Under the pieces are notes generated by a model. It saw nothing but the letters and a program-made list of their open reading frames with translations. It did not search any database and was not told the DNA's origin. From NCBI GenBank assembly GCA_003833135.1, contig QZLH01000176.1, forward strand, positions 18,207 to 59,179: 40,973 nucleotides of DNA. Reading direction: 5' to 3'. This document shows positions 10,915 to 22,179 of this stretch, piece after piece. The first letter of the stretch is position 1. Every line of letters starts with the position of its first letter. This stretch comes from Oehlia diaphana (lineage: Eukaryota; Glomeromycota; Glomeromycetes; Glomerales; Glomeraceae). The position numbers and the translations under genes were made by a program.

Positions 10915-11617
10915 TATCCTATCATGTTTGTTGATTATGTTGTATATCATCAATATATCTAGAATTTTTTTTATTATACAACTTTATCTAATGATTTACC
11001 AAAAAATGATCTGAATCTGAATTATATGTCATATTTATCAGATAATGATCATTGACTTATTTGACATTAATATTAGGGTGACACAGAATGATGACATTAT
11101 AGATTACAACATTCATGTGTGTGGTTAATCAATTTGATCAAATATACATACGGTATTACCAAGTCAATTGTTTGTTTAGCATAACCAATAAGGGCTAAAA
11201 TAATGTATAAAAAATACCCATATTACCATGATAGAGTTTGAGATGTGGTTATATATATAATAAGTATTATAAATGTAGCATATTACAAACTGACAAACTG
11301 TAACCTGTTACGTTACAACAGGATTAATAAATAAGTTTAAATTATATAATGATTAAATTCTTGATATATAATAGATAATGGATAATTTTTTTAATAATTA
11401 ATAAATAAATGCAGTTAAAAAAAAAACAAAGAAAATGTTTATGCTTTTTTTAAATGATTTTTTTTTATTTTTAAAATAAATAGATAGATAAATGTATATA
11501 CTGTAACTAAAATAATTAAAAAACGGATTGTTTAATAAAAAAAATATCTCACTAATTAATATTAGTAAAAATGCCAGTTAACTAATCTGCAAAAAAAATT
11601 GTGATTTATTATTATAA
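10915..11617. other. AT-rich spacer
   Basis: No ORF above background, RNA gene or internal repeat was recognised. Confidence 0.4.
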
Positions 11618-12149
11618 CTAGTAACGAAAACTTTGAAGAAGAACATCCTTGTCATCATTATCTGTCATATCTTCCATTGATTAAATGATGATGATGTTCC
11701 AGCTTTTATAACTTAATGGAGTGCCATATAAATGGTCAGTATAGCTCTGGGCTTTCCTAATTAAATTTGTTTTGAAGAGAGACATTTTCATTATCATATC
11801 ACTAACATCATCTATCGTATCTTTCTTATCAAATGAATAGCTTGAATAATCACAATAAGTTGGTTCATCATCATCAAAAGTATCACTAAAACTCTCAAAA
11901 TTTGGGACAAATTATTAGATTGATTCACAAAATAATTTCATTATAAGATGTGGATGGTTGCTCCTACTCTTTATATAGAATTTTATTCAAGTGGAAATGA
12001 TGACAATTTTTTGCCTCTGGCATGATGATGATGGCTAAGATGGCTGCAATGATGCTGTTCTGATAATCAACGAGTTCAAATCCATCTGCATAGATCAACA
12101 ATTTTTTTGTTAATTCATCAATATCTTTGTGAATTCTCTTTAATTATTG

Positions 12150-12366
12150 TTGATGGTGGTGATAGTACTGCTTGTGTTGTTTTTGCTGGTGGTGGTACTG
12201 CTTATACTGTTGTTGCTAGTGGTAGTGGTACTACTCATGCTATTGTTGCTAGTGGTGGTGCTGCGTGGTGGTTGTAGTACTGCTTATACTATTGTTTCTA
12301 GTGGTGGTGATAGTACTGCTCATGCTATTGCTGCTAGTGCTACTGCTGGTGGTAACACTAGCGCTT
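12150..12366. repeat. 36-bp coding minisatellite
   Basis: Units like GGTGGTGATAGTACTGCT followed by CATGCTATTGTTGCTAGT repeat about six times. On the minus strand they encode Ser/Thr/Asn-rich 12-mers, on the plus strand Gly/Ala/Ser-rich ones. One frame change occurs near 12262. The flanking reading frames favour the minus strand. Confidence 0.65.
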
Positions 12367-12637
12367 ATGATGATGTTATTTTTAATTCTATTAATTTAGA
12401 ATTAATTCTCCTTAAATTCTGAACTTTTTTAAATTTATTAAAAGTCTCATAGTCAACAATATTATTAATCTGATTTTAATGAACAGAACTCAGATTCTCT
12501 TTGCATCTTAAACTAGAATATCTTATATAACTCAAATCATCATCATTTAATTTTCTTGTATTTCCCTGGTAAATAATGTCACTCTTAATGTTCTTAAGAT
12601 TGCAGGCTTTAAATTATAATTTGATTGAATTTATAAA

Positions 12638-12746
12638 AAACAAAAGAAAAGAGAAAAGAAAAAAAAGAAGAAAGAAAAGAAAAAAAAAGAAAAAAGAAAA
12701 GAAAAAAAAAAGAAGAAAGAAAAGAAAAAAAAATCGAAAAAAAAGA
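12638..12746. repeat. Polypurine (AAG/A) tract
   Basis: About 110 bases are almost purely A and G on the plus strand. Read on the minus strand it is a pyrimidine tract lying in the presumed intron of the decayed gene. The 74-residue Lys/Arg-rich plus-strand frame is not a gene. Confidence 0.8.
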
Positions 12747-13394
12747 ATCTATAAAGTAAATAATTTAATTAATTTAATTAGTTCTATTTTTATCAATTAA
12801 AAAAATTTATCTTACCACAATACTGTTAATACAACGTGAAACTTGATTATTAACTCTTCTACATTATCCGAGCTCAAGAGCAAAAAAAGACTATTTTTTT
12901 TCCAATTGATTAATTTAATCCATTTTTTTTTTTTGGCAGCAATATCATACGTGAGTATGAATGCATCAGTACACACTTTGCAACAGTCGTCACACTGAGA
13001 CACCCATTGAATAAAAACATCTTCTAGTTGTGTGTCCTTGGCAAAAATGCCCATACAGATTTCCTTTTCTATAAACTTATTCGCATTCTTTTCACAAATT
13101 TTGTATAGTACCTAAAAAAAAGAGATTTTATTAGTTTTCACAATCAAGTGCATCACCATTATAATAAAATCCCTAACCCTAACCTTAACCAACCCACTTT
13201 AATCATTTTAATGATTGAGATGAGATCGCGAAAAAATTTTAATTGAATGAACTGATCAAAAAAATCCCCTAATTTTTTTGGGGTGGTGCGCAATTAGGGC
13301 TAATTTTGCTTTGCCCTTTTAGGTTTAGTATTGTATTACAAATCATAATTTTATTAAAAATTAATTTTAATTATAATATCGGGTTTGTGATATT

Positions 13395-13475
13395 CTATCA
13401 AATTTGTTAGGTCGCCTCAGCGCCTAACTGAAGATGAATACGCAAACCCTGAGTTCGATTCCTTTAAGCCACATA
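13395..13475 (+). other. tRNA-Phe-like relic, possible SINE head
   Basis: AGCGCCTAACTGAAGAT followed by CCCTGAGTTCGATTCC resembles the anticodon arm (GAA) and T arm (B box) of a tRNA-Phe. The 5' half and the stem pairings are degenerate, so this is not a functional tRNA. A hairpin (GAAGTTCTG...CAGAACTTC, ~13527-13562) and a minisatellite follow at once, an arrangement seen in tRNA-derived SINEs. Confidence 0.35.
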
Positions 13476-13602
13476 ATTGTCCGGAGCTATGCAAAGGACA
13501 AAATTTTTTTGCAATATAAAATCTGTGAAGTTCTGTAGGGCTCATTTCTGCGCAGAACTTCAAAGAAAAAATTTTATGATTTCTGCTGAGATTTTGTTTG
13601 GA

Positions 13603-14105
13603 AAAATTGTTTTTTGAGAATTTTTTAACCAAGGGGTCATTTGGGATATTTTTGATAGAGAAATTTCTGAGTTTGTTTGGGAAATTATTTTGAGAATTTT
13701 TTAATTGAAGGTGTTGTTTGATAGAGAAATTTCTAAGAGTTCGTTTAGGGAAATTATTTTTTTGAATTTTTTAATTAAGGGAATCGTTTAGGGCATTTTT
13801 TGATAGGGAATTTTCTAAGGGTTTATTTGAGGAAATTATTTTTGAGAATTTTTTAACTGAAGATATCATTTGATAGAGAATTTTCTCTGAGTTTGTTTGG
13901 AAAATGGTTTTTTGAGAATTTTTTAACAAAAGGGATTGTTTAGGACATTTTTTAATAGAGAAATTTCTAGGAGTTCATTTGGGAAAATTATTTTTTAGAA
14001 TTTTTTAAATGAAGGTATCATTTGATAGAGAAATTTCTAAGAATTCGTTTAGGGAAATTATTTTTTGTATTTTTTAATTAAGGGGATCGCTTAGGGCATT
14101 TAAAA
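13603..14105. repeat. Minisatellite, about seven units of 70-82 bp
   Basis: The marker GAGAATTTTTTAA (or a variant) starts near 13616, 13692, 13772, 13844, 13914, 13996 and 14067. Each unit also contains TTTGATAGAGAAATTTCT and GGGAAATTATTTTT. Spacing alternates between roughly 70-76 and 80-82 bp, and longer units carry an extra GGGCATTTTT-type segment, so the true unit may be a dimer of about 150 bp. Confidence 0.75.
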
Positions 14106-14405
14106 GACCTTTCTAAACTACAAAATGCAAAATTTGAACTTTAGTTAACGTTTCATTACACAATTTCATTAAAGATTAATTAAAGAAGCCTTACCAAAAT
14201 TTTACATGCAATCTAAAGAAACAGGTTAGAAATATTATTTTTAAGAAAAAATTGTATAAAACCTTATTAAAAACATGATTTTTTTATAGGTCTAATTATA
14301 ATAAAATTTTATCATTCAGTAATATTTTACATACAATTCAATTTATTTATATTAAAAAATTTTTTTAATTATAAATGTTATGTTTGGGGGAAGGAGTCCT
14401 CCAGC
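14106..14405. other. AT-rich spacer
   Basis: Nothing recognised; follows the minisatellite and precedes a dispersed repeat. Confidence 0.35.
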
Positions 14406-14424
14406 AAATCGCATATTCTAGTTA

Positions 14425-14815
14425 TATTTATTTATAATTTCAGCTTTGAAAAGATACAACTTTCTGTTAGTGATACAGAAAGTATTTCTAGATTTCTCAT
14501 GGAATTCTAAATTATTATGGAAAGTTCGTTTTAAATTTGGAAGTACTTTATCGAAGAGCAAGTGCATGATAGTAAATACAATTAATGCATATTTAGTTGA
14601 GATGCATATGATCAACCAGCAAAAGTATTTTTAGCGTAATTATTAAATATTTCTAGAAGATAATGATGGAAACAAAAATGATAAACAAATTAAGGAAATG
14701 TATTACTTGAACAATGATAGTTAAATAAATATGAAAAATAATTTTTGTACGACCAATTGGGCGTGTATCACTCCATAATAAATGATGATCAATATAATAC
14801 TATAAAATCTTAAAG
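14425..14815. repeat. Dispersed repeat A, copy 1
   Basis: Matches 36515-36960 in the same orientation, from TTTGAAAAGATA(C/G)AACTTTCTGTTA and GATACAGAAAGTAT, through GTTGAGATGCAT and AATGATGGAAACAAAAATG, to CTATAAAATCTT. Indels separate the copies. No terminal repeats or coding capacity were found. It lies 3' of the first BTB-TLDc gene. Confidence 0.7.
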
Positions 14816-15455
14816 TATATCGTATATAAAAACAATTATAATATTTGAGCTTTTACGTGACGTTTCTACTAAAACTAAGAAACGGGAACCATTATACAGT
14901 TCGAAGTGCCGTTTCTGTCCGTTTACTTAGAAATGTATCAATAGTAAAATATGTAATACAAACAGCTATCGCACGTATATGTTTGTGTGAGTTGATATTT
15001 TACTTAATAATGAATAACGTAAAAAATCATAAGAAAGGGAATAATATTAATGTTACTTTATTTTTATAAAATTAATACCAATCTATCTAATTTTTTATCG
15101 AGGAAAATATTATTGAGATATAAACAGTTCTAATATTTTCTATTTTCTATTTTGAAACGGAAGATCATGAGCGGAACCTTATCTGATCATTATTCATAAA
15201 GTATAAATAAATGTTCATGATAAATTCTCAGGATAATTTAATTTTTTTCACGTCACTTATACAGTTATATTCAATTGTGAAACATACTGTACGTTTTAAT
15301 ATTTACGCCGTACTTTTCATTTTTCGCCAAAATATTTTAGCGTTAGCTATTAATTATCGCAAGGCCCTACGGCCCTATAGGATCATGATGATTTTATTTG
15401 CGTGACGTTAATCATATTTTCCAAAAAAACTTTACTATACTAATTACATAGTATT
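14816..15455. other. Intergenic region 3' of the first BTB-TLDc gene
   Basis: Only two short plus-strand frames (14845-15069, 15211-15405) without recognisable motifs; treated as non-coding. The part near 15456 should hold the 3' UTR of the minus-strand gene. Confidence 0.4.
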
Positions 15456-17041
15456 TTAAAAGATGAGTATTTCCTTATCAAAAGATTTATCCTTATTTGT
15501 TTGATCATTTCCTATCCCTTCATTATTTAAATTTAATAAAATATGATTAATTTTTGTATTTTTTAAAGTATTCTTCTTTAACTTTTTTATAACTTGAAAA
15601 ACTTCATAATCAACTACATTAAAATTTGAAGATAAACCTATATTAGGATATGAATAAGGATTACTCGTCCAAGAATTACTATAAGAATAAACTAAATCAT
15701 TTCCACCACCAAATCTTGGACCATCGAATGGAAAACATACTATAGAATAATCATCTCCATTACTATAACCTATTTTTATACTTTCAAGATCATCATTTTT
15801 ATTTGTTAATGAAAATATAAAACTATCTTTAGTTGACATCCAAGATTTATTTGAATCCCAATAAAGTGGATTATAACCTCCAATTATTTGTTCCGAATCT
15901 TTAATTTTTGCTATAATTATAGTAGCACCTTTATTATCACATTTTTCATGAAATGCTGTTGCTGTATAACCATCTCTACTAGCTCTATATAAAAGATTAA
16001 AATCATAAGGAATAGCTTTAATATACTTTGAATTCTCTTCTTTTTTATCAATCCAATTTGTAAGTAAAATGATATGATTTTGATTAATTATAAAAGAATC
16101 AATAACACTTTTTGAATATCTTGGCTTATTATCAAACGTTAATTCAGAAGTAGTATAAAATTTTAAAATTTTTTCTTGTAATTCTTTCGGTAAAATTTCT
16201 TCATAAGGTTTGACTTTAATTAAATAATTATCATGAGAAATCTCATTAAATCTAATCAATGGTATAAATTTATGAAGAATTCTTTTAAAGGAATCAAATT
16301 TTTCATGAAAATCTTTTCCGGTATTATCATCATTAAGAATTGAATCTTGAGCTAATCCCCATTTAATAAGATTTTCCCAAATTTCAATTTCATCCAAATT
16401 CAAATCATCACGTTTTAGAATAATTTCTAATATAGGAGCAGGTAAATAAATAAATTTAGAAGAATTAAATAAAATTTCAGGTTCATAACAAATCATTTCT
16501 AAACAAAATTCTTGTAAATTATTAAATTCTTGACGATAAAAAATGGTTTGTAAAATTTCGATTGGATCATCTCGTAAGAATTGATGATGATTTTCAATAA
16601 GGAAATCTTCGATGGGTTTAATTAATTGGTTCAACTTTAAATCATCAGAGGCGATCATAATATTTAAAATCTCAATTCCAGTTTTTTTTGTAATATCAGC
16701 GTGTCCCGTATAAAGATATCTAAAAAAAAATACGATTCATATTAAAAAAAAAAAATTTTTTTTTTTTTTAACGTTAAAATATTTTTTCAAACTTACTTGA
16801 TAATAACCTCAAAAGTTTGAGGAGTAATATTTATTTCTTTAATTATATATTTTCCATCTTTTTTATCAATATCATTTGAAGAAAGGATTTTGTTAAAATA
16901 TTCGGATCTACAACTCAAGATATTGGAGTGCGCATGAAATTCCTTAAAGTCACCAACGTAAATGATGACATCATAATTGGTATCTGTATTGAGTAATCTT
17001 TCAAGATTTTTTACAACTTCAGATTCATGATTACATGACAT
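15456..17041 (-). CDS. BTB-BACK-TLDc domain protein 1
   Basis: Two exons, 17041-16797 and 16719-15456, with a 77-nt intron (GTAAGT...TTTTAG), phase 2, give 502 residues. The BTB/POZ domain is at about 18-115 (YDVIIYVGDFKEFHAHSNIL; the intron falls just before YLYTGHADI), BACK at about 120-260 (one copy of KFIYLPAPILEIILKRDD, then IWENLIKWGLAQ), TLDc at about 286-462 (FNLLYRASRDG, KCDNKGATI, IIGGYNPLYW, TKDSFIF, FGGGNDL, DYEVFQV). A charged tail of about 40 residues follows. BTB domains dimerise and bind cullin-3; TLDc proteins are linked to oxidative-stress resistance and V-ATPase regulation. The substrate is unknown. The intron contains an A-run/T-run palindrome (~16744-16769). The start is the first ATG and matches its paralogs. 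No lesions. Confidence 0.93.
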
Positions 17042-19071
17042 GATTTAGAGTAAAAATATAATATTTCGAATAATAAATGAGCATAAAAGGAAAAAAAAAT
17101 AAAAAATTGAAAATAACTCGCATTTTATGTATTTATTGTTCCGTGTATTTCCGTAAAGGGGTGGGCCAAAATAATCATAATGTGGGCTTCTACCGTAATT
17201 TTACTAATTTGGGAAATAATTGATGACTTCAGAGTAATAGTTTCATCACAGGTTATTAAATAACGTCATTTGTTTATAATTATGTGATTATTGTCATACA
17301 ACACTTGGCTGGATGCAAATGTACTACAATAACAAGATTACCAACCATAAAATACATGTGAATTCAGATATTTCATTGTTATCGTATCCTATAAAAGTTC
17401 TAATTATTATGATAAAGCATATGATTTCATACCAATCATAATCTCTTTAACGAGAACAATTATAATTTTTTAAATTTTATTCGTTAAAAATATACATTAT
17501 CAAATATTTTAAGTTACTTTGATTTCAAACCCAGAATAAGCAAGTTAATTTAATCATTCTTTTCATTCTTATTATGGTTACCCGTTACAAAATATTCCTT
17601 GTGTTATGAATTTAATTAATTGGTCAAAAAATTGTATGTACAAAATTTTATATACTTTAAAAATTACATGATTCTCTTAAAAAATTATTTATATATATGA
17701 AATGTGATCCATCAAACTGACATCATGTTAATTCGGATGATAAAAGTTAACGAATTCCGGCTCAATCAAATGTTGATTACGTATTAATAATTTTCATATT
17801 GTTATAATAAATGGAGGTTCGTTATATTAAGTTTTGACCATATTAATAGTTGGTCTCATATTATTATTAATTTCATCTTTAAAAGAGACAAAAAAAATAC
17901 AAATAAAAAGGGATGATCCTGTTAATTTAATTAATAAATTTATTTACGTTGTTATTTTTTATTTTTGTTATTTTATTTTATTTATTTTATTTTATTATTT
18001 TTTTGAGAAAAATTTTTTGAAAAAAAAAAATCCAATTTGAATTTTGAAAAGAAATAATACTTTCATCTTCCTGATTTAATGGGATGTTTTTGCGAATGAT
18101 GATACTATCGTTACGACGTTACGTGCTTAATCAATATCAATATGATATTAACGTTCTTACAATTTATTTAATTATTTGATTATAAAATATTCTCTTAAAT
18201 TATATAAACCCTCAAGAAAATTTTTAAATTTTTTTTTCCAATTACCAAAATTTTTTTGATGATTTTTAATCATGAAAACATCGAGATCCCAAGGATAATT
18301 TCGTAACGTAAAAATTAGACACGAAAAACGTAAGAATAAAGTTTCATTTATCTTACCTTATATAGAAATCACATGACTTACAAATTATCATTAAAAGTTT
18401 TTACGCTTAAAAGTAGCAATGTTATCTAACCTTTACTGGCAGTATAACTTTCAAATATACAGTAGGTTGTTTATTATTTATCGCATATCATCATTCGTCA
18501 CACGAATTATTTTCTCATTTCTCCAATTAATATGAGTAACGCTTAAAAAAAATAACAAGTATATTCAATATTCATAATTTTTTTTTATTTCTATTTTTAC
18601 TTTAATGATGAAAAATATAAAATACTTAATATATATATAATTTTTTTCAAATAAAAAATTTTTTTTTTAAATTAGAATTTTTCTGTTTAGAAAGGATCTT
18701 ATTTTAAAAAAAAAACCACCCGCCATTTCCGCCTATTCTAAAAATAGAATAATCTCGTGATATATGTATATTTGGTGATATACTTACTGTACTTACTGTA
18801 AATGAAATGTGATATTTACTATATATAGAATGAACTTCTTTTTTCTAAATCAAGTTACTTTACTTATAAATAATGTCACTTGATAAACATAAAAAACTGG
18901 TATCCGTACGTACGTACGCCAATGTTTGTCAAGTTTGTTCATCCCTTATACACATGTACTAATTAGGAAGTTCATTCAAATTGTCAAAATAGTTCAAAAT
19001 AATATTTCGTTTTATATAAATATATTTTTAAACCCTTAAAAGATTAAAAATATTTTTTTTTTTTCAACGTC

Positions 19072-19103
<32 letters not shown>

Positions 19104-19145
19104 TTTTTTTTTTAAAACAAAAAAAAAAAAAAAAAAAAAAAAAAA
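17042..19145. other. Divergent promoter region between TLDc gene 1 and the alpha-kinase gene
   Basis: About 2.1 kb without a supported gene; the 68-residue frame at 17834-18040 is low-complexity. It should hold both upstream regions. A TATATATAG at about 18818-18826 lies some 320 bp before the kinase ATG, and GTACGTACGTACG stands near 18906. The last 100 bases before the ATG are almost pure A and T runs (19050-19146). Confidence 0.45.
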
Positions 19146-19146
19146 A
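19050..19146. repeat. Homopolymer A and T runs before the kinase start codon
   Basis: A T run, an A run of about 28, another T run and an A run of about 29 follow one another and end at the ATG. Such runs are slippage-prone; in fungi poly(dA:dT) near promoters keeps DNA free of nucleosomes. Their exact length in this assembly may be unreliable. Confidence 0.8.
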
Positions 19147-20888
19147 TGTCCACGCTCAAGAGATACTCCTCGAAAAGAAATTCGGAAAATGAAAGTTCTA
19201 ATACATCATCCACCAATTCTGTTTCTACTTCACTTGCATCTGATTTAGATAATCTAAACCTTACTGAAGAACGTTTGAAACGTTATGCCGATGAGGCAAA
19301 TACCCTATCTTCGGATACAACATGTATGGAAGGTGAAACAAAATTAAGGGCCAGAGCTATATTGTTACGAGAAAAGGCTGTATCTAAAACTCTTAATAAC
19401 ATCAAACTTTCAATGAAAGTTGATTTTTGCTTTGTTTTAGACTGTTCTGGATCTATGGCACCTTTTATCGATGCTGCTAAAGATTGTATCTTACAAGTTT
19501 CAAATTATGTTAAAAATACAAATCCAAATATTAAATTTCGTGTTGGATTTTGTGGATATCGTGATTATTATAATAAAGATCAACGCCTACAAGTTTTTGA
19601 TTTTACCGATAATTATGAAGATTTTACAAAATATCTACGTAATAATGTGTTGGCCATTTCTAATGATGATGATCCAGAAGATGTTCTCGGAGGTCTTAAT
19701 GCAGCAGTAAATCAATTGAATTGGAATAGTACCACTCGGGTTCTTCTTCATATTGGTGATTATCCACCACATGGTCGTCGTTTCACATATTTAAGTGATA
19801 AATATCCAGATGGTGATCCAAGTGGTCTAACTCCAGAAAGTATATTAAAAGAAATGCAATCAAAAAATATTCTTTACTTCTTTGGAAAAGTTACGGATCT
19901 TACAGAAAGAATGCTTCAAGTATTCCGTGGTATAATCGGTGAATTTCCTGTGTTTGATATTGTGGGAGGTGATCCAATTGTATTAATTGAAAAACTTGTT
20001 AAGGCTACATCATCATCTATTACTCTTGCTGTTTCTTTAACTAGTACAGTTGGAAATGGTTCCAAAGATATATATTCTTTACAACAAAAAAAGCTTGACA
20101 TGAATCCAAATGAGCCAGATTGGAAAATTCTTTCATTACAAAAAGGAGTTATAATGTGGTATCAAATTCCTAAATATTTGAATGAACTTAAAGATCAAAA
20201 ATATTTTAATAAATCGGAATTATTTTCTAAAAGTTTCTCATTCAAGATTGCCTCTCAACCATTTTCTGCAGGTATTGAAAAGTGTGCATATTATGCTCTT
20301 GATGATCAAAATAATCCATTGGTTATAAAGGAATATCATTGCATTGGAAGAACGAATCCTTTTGAAAAATATCTTGAAGCGATAGAAATATCTACTGTAG
20401 CATCTTTTCTTTCTAAAGAATTTAATTTAATTACAAAACGTAAAAAGATTCATAAAGTAAATTTTCTTGACGTGAAACTTTTACGTACTGGTGCCGTTGA
20501 TCTTCATACTCGATATTATACTATAGAATCAAGACTTCAAAATTCTGGGTATAAAAGATTTAATGCAAATACTGGTATTATTACAGAACTTCGTCATACA
20601 CTTGAGGCATTTGCTCATTTTACATATAAGTATACCAATGGTTATTTAGTTGTTTGTGATCTTCAAGGAATTGAACTTGATGGTGAATTCTTATTAACAG
20701 ATCCTGCGATACATTGTGTTGATCCTTTAAGATTTGGAAGAACAAATTTTGGTAAAGAAGGAATTAATCAATGTTTCTTAGCAAATCATAAATGTAATGA
20801 AATTTGTAAAAAATTAAGATTAAATAGTTCCAATTCTAAATTTAGGTTAAACTTTGAAAGTTTAAACCTTTTTAAGGGATGTTTTTAG
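19146..20888 (+). CDS. vWA domain / alpha-kinase protein
   Basis: A single exon of 580 residues. After a Ser/Thr-rich head (1-45) and a charged helix comes a von Willebrand A domain (~93-300) with an intact MIDAS motif DCSGS (residues 99-103). The alpha-kinase catalytic domain (~370-570) has Lys395 in VIKEY, Asp505 in VVCDLQG, Asp519 in LLTDPAIH, a Gly-rich GRTNFGKEG loop, and the zinc-binding H-x-C-N-x2-C pattern. This is the layout of Dictyostelium VwkA and related eEF2-kinase-family enzymes, which phosphorylate Ser/Thr; VwkA acts at the contractile vacuole and on myosin II. The substrate here cannot be read. All key residues are present, so the enzyme is likely active. It is the only plus-strand gene within the TLDc cluster. 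The ATG follows a pure A run, and no in-frame ATG lies upstream. Confidence 0.93.
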   Translation: MSTLKRYSSKRNSENESSNTSSTNSVSTSLASDLDNLNLTEERLKRYADEANTLSSDTTCMEGETKLRARAILLREKAVSKTLNNIKLSMKVDFCFVLDCSGSMAPFIDAAKDCILQVSNYVKNTNPNIKFRVGFCGYRDYYNKDQRLQVFDFTDNYEDFTKYLRNNVLAISNDDDPEDVLGGLNAAVNQLNWNSTTRVLLHIGDYPPHGRRFTYLSDKYPDGDPSGLTPESILKEMQSKNILYFFGKVTDLTERMLQVFRGIIGEFPVFDIVGGDPIVLIEKLVKATSSSITLAVSLTSTVGNGSKDIYSLQQKKLDMNPNEPDWKILSLQKGVIMWYQIPKYLNELKDQKYFNKSELFSKSFSFKIASQPFSAGIEKCAYYALDDQNNPLVIKEYHCIGRTNPFEKYLEAIEISTVASFLSKEFNLITKRKKIHKVNFLDVKLLRTGAVDLHTRYYTIESRLQNSGYKRFNANTGIITELRHTLEAFAHFTYKYTNGYLVVCDLQGIELDGEFLLTDPAIHCVDPLRFGRTNFGKEGINQCFLANHKCNEICKKLRLNSSNSKFRLNFESLNLFKGCF

Positions 20889-22179
20889 TTTTGTATATAA
20901 AAGTTATATTAGTAAATATTGATATTTCAGAAATGTATATTCGGTAATTCTTGTATAAATTATTCCCAAATTTTTATCGAGAAAAATAAATAAATAAAAA
21001 AAAAATTTTTTTTTTAATTTTTTTTTACGTTAACGATTTTTTTTGATTTTTAAAGTATCATGTACACATGCTGATGTTAATATAGTTAATATAAAATTTT
21101 AAATCATATTTTAGCTTACGTGAATAATTAGAATAATTGCTCACGTTCATAAAAATATTTGATATAATATTTAATATAGAAGAATTTGTCTGAGCCTTAT
21201 TCGACTTTTTTTAATTATCTAAAATAAGTGTCGTATTTATCCAATGAGATCTGCGAAAATATTATTTGGTAAAGTAGTGATGTACATCAGGGAAGCCCCC
21301 GGTAAGATCTTTTTTAACCAATAATTATATATATATAATACTAATTTTACCAATAAAAATGTTTAATTTTGTGTCGCGTAAGATTCTCCTAAAATATTAG
21401 CTAATATCTGGTATATGTCATGGCCATCTGCCAGTAAATTAAGCGTACGTGAATTTTGTCGATCCAATTATTTAAGAAATAAGAAATAAGTTATAAAAAA
21501 ATATAAAACAACAAAGCTACTATTTTCATCTTTTTGTATTAATTATGTACGAAATTATCTCTGTGCTAGATTAAAATTTTTACGAAACTCTTTTTTTAGT
21601 TATACTTTTTGTTTGCATATTGACACTAATATTTTTTACGATTTATTTTTTTTTTTTTACATTTTATTATATTTTGTTTTTGATGATAAATTTTCGTAAC
21701 AATAAATTTTGTTTAATTTTAAAAAGAATTTTAAATTATTCGTTAAATTATTGAAACATATTAAATAGTATCTCAGATTTTAATATATCAGACTATCTTA
21801 TTTTTAATAGAGATAATTTATATTTTTTATTGAAAATAAAAACGCGTGGTTAATCACATTGTTTCTCCAAAATTTCATGTGTCGCTATTCGCAAGTACTT
21901 GGAGTTTTGTCGCAGAAATCTTTTAAACCTTAAATCTTATCTAGTTAATATAAATCGAAAAAAAAAGACTAAAAATTCATTGAATTCTTATCACGTGATT
22001 AGTGAAGAAATGTGCGCGCGCGAACATTGCAACGCCTCCTTCGATAAGATTTTGCTTAAATTGTTTACTTTATTTCAATTTGCAATTTATACAATATAAT
22101 AATAATATAATAATAATAAACAACTATAATAATATAATATAATAATATAATATCATCATAATACAAATGAATTGAAACC
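20889..22179. other. Convergent intergenic region
   Basis: Lies between the 3' ends of the alpha-kinase gene (plus) and TLDc gene 2 (minus). The 66-residue frame at 21899-22099 has no recognisable motif. Otherwise AT-rich, with T and A runs near 20995-21025. Confidence 0.45.
22090..22160. repeat. AAT/TAATA microsatellite
   Basis: Uninterrupted ATAATAATATAATA-type repeats just after the 3' end of TLDc gene 2. Confidence 0.8.

Larger units (their letters stand above)
11618..13111 (-). pseudogene. Decayed multi-exon gene of unknown function with a Ser/Thr/Asn-rich repeat
   Basis: Minus-strand blocks read as one protein interrupted by lesions. An exon after TTTTTTTAG (13113-13112) encodes VLYKICEKNANKF...CDDCCKVC...FILT and ends at a possible GTATGA donor (12950). 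Next come DDDLSYIRYSSLRCKENL (~12500-12555) and VDYETFNKFKKVQNLRRIN (~12405-12460). A 36-bp repeat region follows (SNNSMSSTTTT-like, 12150-12366), then DIDELTKKLLIYADGFELVD...ILAIIIMPEAKN (~11985-12140), and finally DTFDDDEPTYCDYSSYSFD...YGTPLSYKSWN (~11690-11910), ending at TAG 11618-11620. Frameshifts and stops (for example the TAA after NIIII) separate blocks. I recognise no family. Amino-acid composition and exon-like edges support a former gene. Confidence 0.45.

Noticed and set aside
12147..12422. 91-residue plus-strand frame, Leu/Val then Gly/Ser rich
   Set aside because: Artefact of the 36-bp repeat; the reading changes character at the frame change near 12262, and the minus strand fits better.
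12576..12800. Lys/Arg-rich plus-strand frame
   Set aside because: Simple translation of a polypurine tract.
13417..13632. 71-residue minus-strand frame over the tRNA-like relic
   Set aside because: Overlaps the tRNA-like sequence and the start of the minisatellite; no protein motif.
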